This document shows positions 24,168-28,878 of a stretch of 28,878 bases of DNA, piece after piece; the first letter of the stretch is position 1; every line of letters starts with the position of its first letter. The notes under the pieces are model-generated. The model saw nothing but the letters and a program-made list of their open reading frames with translations, did not search any database and was not told the DNA's origin. Source of the stretch: a virus; the IMG/VR virus record IMGVR_UViG_3300035156_000136, positions 1 to 28,878 of that record; one strand, written 5' to 3'. The position numbers and the translations under genes are program-made.

Positions 24168-25820
24168 CTAGTATCGTTGCTGCAAATCGGCAGTGATTGG
24201 CCTAACCGCTTCTTTGCGAGCAACAATCTGTTCCGATTGCTTGATGATTTCTTGAGGTGTGGTAGGGTCTACGCGCATGTAACGTTGGCCGCCCGCAAAC
24301 GCCAAAGCCAATGCATCAGAACGGTCCGGGGATTTGCCGCCAGTCCGCTTTTTGTATTCATCTTTTGATTCGACCTTGATTAATCCGCGACTTGTCATAC
24401 CCCAGCGCCTGCCAACCAACTCATCGAACAATTGTTTGTCCTTTGGCAGGGCTATTTGCTTACGCTTGAACCATCCGGCCAGGTTCCAATACAGTTCGCT
24501 GGTGATGTCGTGGAATTTGTCAGGCTGGCGCATGTACTCTTTGCTGCTGAAGTTGTAAGCGACTAACCGGTATTGGTGTGCTGGGTCGCCACGCTGCCGG
24601 GCTTCGTTGCTCATCTGGCGTAAGCGGTCGGTAGTACCGCCACCGTTACCAGTATCATCAATGTTCACCCGTAAGTCAGGGTTCATAACGTCGATAAGCG
24701 ATGCAACGCGGTCAGCCGATTCCATCAAATCCTTGCCATTCCACTGGATGTAATCATCAACCCATCCACCACGGCGCGGCATAAGCACAGTGTTATCGCT
24801 ACCGAAGCGAGCCATATCGAGGCCGTATTCTGGTAAACCATCGGGGATATTCCAGCCGGATAGCTTGGCCATGGTTTCGCCGGTATCTTCATCAATCCCC
24901 TGCATTTCCATCGACATGGTTACAAGGTCAGTAGGGAATAGCGCATGTTCGGATTGGCTAGGAAATTCGCCCATAACCAGTGATTGCCAGGCGCCAGAAT
25001 CAGGGCCCCATTCGTGATAGCGGCCGAAGATGACAGAGGGCGCTATCAGACCATCGTATACCGGATTCATGCGCTCCTTCAGCTTGGCGTTGACCTGGTT
25101 GATCCATACGTTCTGTTCGACCCCAGCGGGGGCGGTAAAGGTGGTGATAAGCGTTTCCAGGTCAGTAATCCCGGTATCGGTGAAGTTCGGGGTATCGAAG
25201 GCGCTAACTGTAAAGCACGTGTAGCCCATTTCTGGCGTGTTAAAAGCGTTGAAGAACGTACCTGATGGATTCGTGGGATTTCCAATCAAAAGCACCTTAG
25301 CGCCAGCGTTAGGGGTGATAGCGGCCACGCCCTTGAATATCTGTTCATCAACTCCACCGGCTTCGTCCACAACGACCAGGATATTTTCGGCGTGATAACC
25401 AAAAAAGTTTTCCGGCTTGCTTGTGGATAACCCTACCGCAAACCAGTTAGTGTCTAGGCTCAAGCCCGCTTGGTTCACTTCCGCATCGGTCAGTTTGAAC
25501 TTAGCCTTCTTGATGGTGGTAGCGATTTCACGCCACAGTACATCCGTTACCTGGCGCCATGTCGGTGCGGTCGTTACCACGATCGACCCAGGGAATAGCA
25601 TCAGGAAGGTCACGACGATTACCGCGGCGATGAAGCTTTTGCCGATAGCGTTACAGGTCTTGACTGCCGTGTATTTGTTATCAAACACTGATTCCAGGAT
25701 GGATACCTGCATGGACCATGGCAGGATACCGAATACATCCTTTGCAAACTCTGTGGGGTGCTTCAGGTAGTAGTTATACAGCTTGTCGAAATCAGCTTGG
25801 GTTATCTGTGCTTGAGCCAT
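24168..25820 (-). CDS. terL: Terminase large subunit
   Basis: A 550-residue packaging motor. The ATPase part has an adenine-binding region (FGILPWSMQVSIL), a Walker A variant (KTCNAIGKS, 54-62), TTAPTWRQV, Walker B (LVVVDE, 148-153) and a coupling motif (VLLIGNPTNPSG). The RNase H-like nuclease part has LDMARFGSDN (Asp335), VNIDDTGNG (Asp388/389) and DRSDALALAF (Asp502). All expected catalytic acids are present, so the enzyme looks intact. It would drive ATP-powered DNA packaging through the portal and cut the concatemer. It overlaps the small terminase end by 29 bases in another frame and has no strong ribosome site, so coupled translation is likely. Confidence 0.95.
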   Translation of the reverse strand: MAQAQITQADFDKLYNYYLKHPTEFAKDVFGILPWSMQVSILESVFDNKYTAVKTCNAIGKSFIAAVIVVTFLMLFPGSIVVTTAPTWRQVTDVLWREIATTIKKAKFKLTDAEVNQAGLSLDTNWFAVGLSTSKPENFFGYHAENILVVVDEAGGVDEQIFKGVAAITPNAGAKVLLIGNPTNPSGTFFNAFNTPEMGYTCFTVSAFDTPNFTDTGITDLETLITTFTAPAGVEQNVWINQVNAKLKERMNPVYDGLIAPSVIFGRYHEWGPDSGAWQSLVMGEFPSQSEHALFPTDLVTMSMEMQGIDEDTGETMAKLSGWNIPDGLPEYGLDMARFGSDNTVLMPRRGGWVDDYIQWNGKDLMESADRVASLIDVMNPDLRVNIDDTGNGGGTTDRLRQMSNEARQRGDPAHQYRLVAYNFSSKEYMRQPDKFHDITSELYWNLAGWFKRKQIALPKDKQLFDELVGRRWGMTSRGLIKVESKDEYKKRTGGKSPDRSDALALAFAGGQRYMRVDPTTPQEIIKQSEQIVARKEAVRPITADLQQRY

Positions 25821-26262
25821 CTACATCAACAACTTTACGTTTACTTTCGATGAGCGCCGCCCAGCTATTGCCCATTTCGTGCTCTACTTTTTCGGTTGGC
25901 ATCCGGAAATCATCATCAAAGTTTGCTAGGAAAAGCTGACGATCTCTGAAGCCTTCATTGCCCGGCTTGAGTGATGACAAATACCAAACTTCATGCACTT
26001 TTGAGAGTCTAAAATTCGGGGTCATCTCTTTGCGCCGTGTGTTTACAGCAGCCCAAAAGCCGGGGCGTTTCTGCCATTCGTACAGAGTTTTACGTGCTAC
26101 TCCAACGGCTGTTGCTAATTCCTCAACAGGCATTTTTCGGATTCCATCATCATCGGTTATTATCCCTGATAAAGCCCGGTAATCGATTAGCGACAGGTAA
26201 CGCCAATCCTGATTGTAATCTGTTAAGTTTTCACCATTTGTAACGTTTTGTAACTCGGCCAT
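25792..26262 (-). CDS. terS: Terminase small subunit (HTH, phBC6A51-like)
   Basis: A 156-residue protein just upstream of the large subunit. An HTH lies at residues ~47-70 (VEELATAVGVARKTLYEW), followed by the tryptophan-rich QKRPGFWAAV that is typical of phBC6A51-type small terminases. The rest is helical (FRLSKVHEVWYLSSLKPG, FRDRQLFLANFDDDF). It would recognise the packaging site on phage DNA and feed it to the large subunit. A promoter-like box lies only ten bases before its ATG, and there is no Shine-Dalgarno sequence, so its message may be nearly leaderless. Confidence 0.78.
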   Translation of the reverse strand: MAELQNVTNGENLTDYNQDWRYLSLIDYRALSGIITDDDGIRKMPVEELATAVGVARKTLYEWQKRPGFWAAVNTRRKEMTPNFRLSKVHEVWYLSSLKPGNEGFRDRQLFLANFDDDFRMPTEKVEHEMGNSWAALIESKRKVVDVDGSSTDNPS

Positions 26263-26271
26263 TTGATTGTG

Positions 26272-26300
26272 ATTATGCTACATGAACCTCTGCCATGCAA
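26272..26300 (-). promoter_or_regulatory. Sigma-70-like promoter before the small terminase
   Basis: TTGCAT (26295-26300) and CATAAT (26272-26277) with 17 bases between, inside the 3' end of the preceding gene. The -10 and the bases after it (CATAATCACA) are identical to the portal promoter. The expected transcription start, near 26265, is about three bases before the ATG, so the first gene would be read from an almost leaderless message. Confidence 0.55.
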
Positions 26301-26542
26301 CTACTACGTCGTAATCCAGGCTTGCAAATACAGCTGGTTGATGGAGCTACGCCACCGCCTTCCCCACTAGCAAACAAGCTGGCTTCATCTGCTGCCGACT
26401 TCAACCGCGGGTCTTCCAACTCCAGCAATTTGCCATGTGCCTCAGCGTCCTTCAGGTGGCTGATAATCTTGTTGCGGCGTTCACCATTTGGCATGGCCTT
26501 GTAAGCCGTGATGAGGTCTGAGATGTGATTACTTAGCGCCAT
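26273..26542 (-). CDS. Small protein with C-terminal Cys/His cluster, 89 residues
   Basis: The N-terminal ~55 residues are helical (NHISDLITAYKAMPNGERR, NKIISHLKDAEAHGK). The C-terminus has SCICKPGLRRSSCMAEVH, a C-x-C-x8-C-x4-H arrangement that could bind zinc. Proteins with such a C-terminal cluster are common in the early-gene end of phage genomes, but no function is established to my knowledge. The start overlaps the upstream stop (TAATG). The gene carries the small terminase promoter in its last codons. Confidence 0.6.
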   Translation of the reverse strand: MALSNHISDLITAYKAMPNGERRNKIISHLKDAEAHGKLLELEDPRLKSAADEASLFASGEGGGVAPSTSCICKPGLRRSSCMAEVHVA

Positions 26543-26796
26543 TACCGTTCAACTCCCGCGCAAACATGACAAGGCTTTGCGAAACCATGTTCACTGCAAG
26601 TAGAAACCGTTACGCCCGGAATCATGCTTGGCTCCACTTCCTGATAATTCTCAATCGGTCCAGAGTTCCTAGCTATCACCAACAAACTAGCCGCGATAGA
26701 CTGCAAGCTATTAGCCTGAACCATATCCATCGGGGTATCCTTGTCAATCGACTGTAGCAACGCCTCAGCGCTATCCAGTAAAACTTTATCTTGCAT
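26542..26796 (-). CDS. Small protein with C-terminal zinc-ribbon-like end, 84 residues
   Basis: I start it at the ATG at 26796, where a GGAGG site is six bases upstream and the ATG overlaps the previous stop (TGATG). A GTG at 26799 would add one residue. The helical body (KVLLDSAEALLQSIDKD, SLQSIAASLLVIARN) is followed by CSEHGFAKPCHVC, a C-x2-H-x5-C-x2-C pattern likely to bind zinc. Its neighbour downstream also ends in a Cys/His cluster, so the two may act together. Function unknown. Confidence 0.6.
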   Translation of the reverse strand: MQDKVLLDSAEALLQSIDKDTPMDMVQANSLQSIAASLLVIARNSGPIENYQEVEPSMIPGVTVSTCSEHGFAKPCHVCAGVER

Positions 26797-27002
26797 CACT
26801 CGCCTCCATTTTCCCTTAGCATCAGGGTTAAGAATTTAATTACCATTTCTTCGCTCATGCCGATTTGGTAGAACGTATGCAGCTGTTGCAATGTCTGCCT
26901 ACCAAGCGACGTAACTGCAAGGGCGGCCATCAAAGCATCCTGGGCATACATCCTGAAGTCCGGCTCTTGCTCAAGGAGCTTTTTGTAATCAGTTTCGATC
27001 AT
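26796..27002 (-). CDS. Hypothetical helical protein, 68 residues
   Basis: A short, all-helical protein (ETDYKKLLEQEPDFRMYAQD, LGRQTLQQLHTFYQIGMSEE, MVIKFLTLMLRENGGE). There is no membrane segment or cysteine. The ATG at 27002 overlaps the previous stop as ATGA and has a GGAGG site eight to nine bases upstream. It is part of a chain of small overlapping genes between the replication-like gene and the terminase. Not recognised. Confidence 0.6.
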   Translation of the reverse strand: MIETDYKKLLEQEPDFRMYAQDALMAALAVTSLGRQTLQQLHTFYQIGMSEEMVIKFLTLMLRENGGE

Positions 27003-27370
27003 CGCCGCTTCCTCCTAAAAATTTCTCTTGCTTCCAATATAGCCTCGTAGGTCGCGTTTTTACCAGCTAACAGTTTGTAATGCTTAGCAATTCTCCAAAC
27101 ATCTTCATCATCGTAATCTGGCCGGACGATATCCCCATTCCTGTCGCGCATAAACTGTAAAATTATAATCTCTCGCAAAAATGCAGCCCGATCATCCAAG
27201 TAGCTGTCAGGTGCATTGCGCCAATTGAGATATATTTTTTTAACGTTCGCCGCGACTGCCTGCTGTTTCTCGTTGCCCTCAGTTTCGCCGTTTAGGACTT
27301 TCCAAAGTTCAGCACCGGCTTTTGGTTTCAATGCTTGTTCTTGCCCATTGCTCAGTCGGATAAACGCCAT
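26999..27370 (-). CDS. Hypothetical protein, 123 residues
   Basis: I start it at the ATG at 27370, which shares a base with the preceding stop (TGATG) and has a GGGGA site seven bases upstream. A TTG at 27373 would add one residue. It begins MAFIRLSNGQEQALKPKAGA, then ELWKVLNGETEGNEKQ, and is charged and helical (KKIYLNWRNAPDSYLDDRAA, DEDVWRIAKHYKLLAGK). The Arg-rich end (EAREIFRRKRR) could contact nucleic acid. It follows the replication-like gene in one operon. No family recognised. Confidence 0.6.
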   Translation of the reverse strand: MAFIRLSNGQEQALKPKAGAELWKVLNGETEGNEKQQAVAANVKKIYLNWRNAPDSYLDDRAAFLREIIILQFMRDRNGDIVRPDYDDEDVWRIAKHYKLLAGKNATYEAILEAREIFRRKRR

Positions 27371-28047
27371 CAATCATCCCCAAATAATTTATCTAAATCA
27401 TCACTAGGCACTGGCGGGCGTTTATCGGCTGCTTGGGCACGGGCTACTTGTTCTTCATCAGCACGTACAGCAGCTGCATAAACTTTTTTGTCTAAACCTT
27501 TTGATTTATCAAAACCTTGCGACTTTGCAGCTTCGGCGTTTTCTGTCGTAGACGGCAACGCGTTTAGTTTAGATTTATATTTAGTTTCTTTTAGTTTAGT
27601 TTCTTTTATTTGTGCACGACTTGTATCCAAGCTGTCGACAGGCTGTGGTACAGAGTGTGCAGAGGTTGTTAAGTCGATACCCCTGTAATGTCGTAGGTCT
27701 TTTAGCACATTTACGATCCAATCGGGTGCTACGGCAACTATTTTTTCGACATTTTTGACCATACTTGGATTTAATTTCTGATGTTTCAAAAAATTCAATA
27801 AAACGACCCAATTATTTTTAAATAACAGCCTGTCATCAGCCTGTAGTTTTTCCAGTATTTTAATGATTTCGGGCTGCTCAATGTCCGTATGCATGGCCGC
27901 AATTTTGAGGCTTAATTCATAAAATCCGGCCAGATTTGTTTGCGGATTTGATAGCAAATATATAAAAATAAGCTTCTCGTGGGCGTTCAATTCAAGTATG
28001 TAATTATCAGTCCAAAAGCTGGTGCTGAGCATGCGTTGTGATGCCAT
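27370..28047 (-). CDS. Replication initiator/replisome organiser-like protein
   Basis: A 225-residue protein. Residues 1-110 match the winged-helix N-terminus of phage replication proteins (SQRMLSTSFWTDNYILELNA, then HEKLIFIYLLSNPQTNLAGFY, and NNWVVLLNFLKHQ). The middle is a Lys/Thr-rich linker (KETKLKETKYKSKL), and the C-terminus is acidic and Ala-rich (PSDDLDKLFGDD), perhaps binding a helicase or loader. By analogy to lambda O or DnaD-type organisers it would bind the origin. AT-rich direct repeats lie in the linker-coding part of the gene. GAGG seven bases upstream supports the start. No helicase or polymerase is in the window. Confidence 0.65.
   Translation of the reverse strand: MASQRMLSTSFWTDNYILELNAHEKLIFIYLLSNPQTNLAGFYELSLKIAAMHTDIEQPEIIKILEKLQADDRLLFKNNWVVLLNFLKHQKLNPSMVKNVEKIVAVAPDWIVNVLKDLRHYRGIDLTTSAHSVPQPVDSLDTSRAQIKETKLKETKYKSKLNALPSTTENAEAAKSQGFDKSKGLDKKVYAAAVRADEEQVARAQAADKRPPVPSDDLDKLFGDD
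27580..27609 (-). repeat. Two 15-bp direct repeats, iteron-like
   Basis: TTTAGTTTCTTTTA plus G or T occurs twice in tandem (27580-27594 and 27595-27609 on the plus strand), in an AT-rich tract of about 50 bases. The repeats encode the KETKLKETK linker, so coding constraint alone could explain them. Lambda keeps its iterons in the O gene linker, which makes an origin a reasonable but weak inference. Confidence 0.35.
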
Positions 28048-28048
28048 T

Positions 28049-28408
28049 CTAAGCCTCTTTCCTTAGCTCTTTTAGTTTTGATTCATACCAATCTATTTGT
28101 TTGTCTAAAGCCGCTCTATCAGTCCGTAATGACGCAATAAGATCCTTTAGTTTCTGTCTACGGTGCAAATACCATACTTCATCACTTTTATCTGGATTTA
28201 TGCAAAATCCTGATCCAGCGACTTGACCCTCATCAGTCATCAAGCCACGAGCAAATAATATATAACCTTCATCCTTAAGTTTATCTACAATCGGTTTTAG
28301 TACTGATCGCGGCTGCTTAGTTTCACTCTCGATGACCTTATAAGAGAAGTAATGGTAATCTTCACCGCCAAGCAATGATCCGAGTACTCTAATTTCTAAC
28401 TCAGTCAT
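28049..28408 (-). CDS. Winged-helix/coiled-coil protein, unknown
   Basis: A 119-residue protein. The first ~60 residues (ELEIRVLGSLLGG, KQPRSVLKPIVDKLKDEGYI) look like a winged helix, with a recognition helix and a wing (LFARGLMTDEGQVAGSG). A coiled coil ends the protein (QKLKDLIASLRTDRAALDKQ, YESKLKELRKEA). It could bind DNA as a dimer and regulate early genes. The start overlaps the upstream stop as ATGA. The next gene begins one base after its stop. No family assigned. Confidence 0.6.
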   Translation of the reverse strand: MTELEIRVLGSLLGGEDYHYFSYKVIESETKQPRSVLKPIVDKLKDEGYILFARGLMTDEGQVAGSGFCINPDKSDEVWYLHRRQKLKDLIASLRTDRAALDKQIDWYESKLKELRKEA

Positions 28409-28713
28409 ACCCTTACCAATATCCCTTGCTTGAACAGCTCGATGGCCAGCTTACATGCGGCATCTTCTGGGGTGTCGGCTTTAGCGGTAGGATACTCATT
28501 ATCTTCAATTCCGCCATCATCATATTGGCAAGTCCAACGATTACCGATTACAAATAACTCAAGTGCTTCGTTGTTGTATTTAGTCGGCAACTTCCGCAAC
28601 AGATAGCCGAGCGGATATTCCGGGCAATTCATCGGTCCATGTATTTTATCTTCACTGGTTTCCCAACCAGATAGCTTGTATAGCTCTGCATTTAATTCAT
28701 CATTAGCGTACAT
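28405..28713 (-). CDS. Hypothetical protein, 102 residues
   Basis: I start it at the ATG at 28713 because GGAGGT lies six bases upstream. The open frame extends to 28779, but that part encodes a poor hydrophobic run overlapping the preceding gene. It starts MYANDELNAELYKLSGWE, then GPMNCPEYPLGYLLRKLP, and ends in a domain with NRWTCQYDDGGIEDNEYPTA and DTPEDAACKLAIELFKQG. The latter D-x-P-x-E/D-A-x-x-x-L-x-I pattern is common in small phage proteins of unknown function. It overlaps the partial gene upstream by 11 bases. Confidence 0.6.
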   Translation of the reverse strand: MYANDELNAELYKLSGWETSEDKIHGPMNCPEYPLGYLLRKLPTKYNNEALELFVIGNRWTCQYDDGGIEDNEYPTAKADTPEDAACKLAIELFKQGILVRV

Positions 28714-28878
28714 GTTTCCACCTCCGGCCATTCCAAATATCGTAAATTGTCTGATCACCAATTTCATAAAGGGCAGCAAGCTTATAGCCGCTTATCGCAC
28801 CCTTGCAGTGCTTAATATTTATTACCTGATTAACAGTCAGTTTGTGCATGCCATGACCTTCGCCACGAGTTTGAAATA
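28703..28878 (-). CDS. C-terminal end of HNH endonuclease-like/HTH protein, 5' end beyond window
   Basis: The open frame at the right edge gives FQTRGEGHGMHKLTVNQ, then an HTH (GYKLAALYEIGDQTIYDIW) ending GRRWKHVR before a TAA at 28703. R-G-E-x-x-x-x-x-K-L-T at the start and G-R-x-W-K-H-V at the end are typical of the C-terminal DNA-binding part of phage HNH homing-type endonucleases (family knowledge). The HNH catalytic part would lie beyond the window, so it is not proven. A start at the internal ATG at 28849 would make a 48-residue HTH-only protein, but the upstream residues look coding. Confidence 0.6.
   Translation of the reverse strand, partial: FQTRGEGHGMHKLTVNQVINIKHCKGAISGYKLAALYEIGDQTIYDIWNGRRWKHVR

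Noticed and set aside
28714-28779. Longer start for the 102-residue protein
   Set aside because: The ATG at 28713 has an ideal GGAGGT site, and the extension overlaps the coding frame of the HNH-like protein.

Overview
The window is about 28.9 kb of a tailed double-stranded DNA phage, or of a prophage carried on a larger contig. Every gene I can support lies on the minus strand, so the map reads from right (28878) to left (1). The standard bacterial code works throughout, with TAA, TAG and TGA all used as stops. Genes are tightly packed, mostly with TAATG, TGATG or ATGA overlaps. I see no host gene, integrase, tRNA or CRISPR array. The order terminase, portal, capsid, neck, tail tube, chaperones, tape measure, Dit, hub, fibres, lysin, with no sheath gene, indicates a siphovirus. 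The host cannot be read from the sequence. The style of the virion proteins resembles environmental phages, possibly of candidate-phylum bacteria, but that is only an impression.

Right end (26273-28878): the tail of an HNH/HTH-type protein cut by the window edge, a small unknown protein, a winged-helix/coiled-coil protein, a replication-initiator-like protein with iteron-like repeats inside its gene, and four small genes. Two of the small ones end in Cys/His clusters. Packaging and head (19100-26262): small and large terminase, a DUF935-type portal, a MuF-type head protein, a Mu-I-like protease with a nested scaffold start, a decoration protein and the HK97-fold capsid protein. The small terminase and the portal are preceded by near-identical promoter-like boxes (TTGCAW, 17 bases, CATAATCACA).

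Middle (12769-19084): a block of small and beta-rich virion proteins placed between the capsid gene and the neck genes. It includes a 1012-residue protein with lectin-like domains followed by 26 tandem 14-residue basic repeats. Two 13-codon mini-ORFs sit directly before two of these genes. This block is the least conventional part of the window.

Neck and tail (2936-12731): a DUF1320-type neck protein fused to an extra N-terminal domain, a virion morphogenesis protein, a tail terminator candidate, the tail tube, and tail chaperones with a clear -1 frameshift site on a run of nine A. The frameshift opens 79 further codons. Tape measure, Dit and a hub protein carrying LamG and carbohydrate-binding inserts follow. 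Left end (1-2936): three tandem paralogous fibre proteins that share about 155 N-terminal residues and differ completely at the C-terminus, then the start of a cysteine-peptidase-type lysin that runs off the window.
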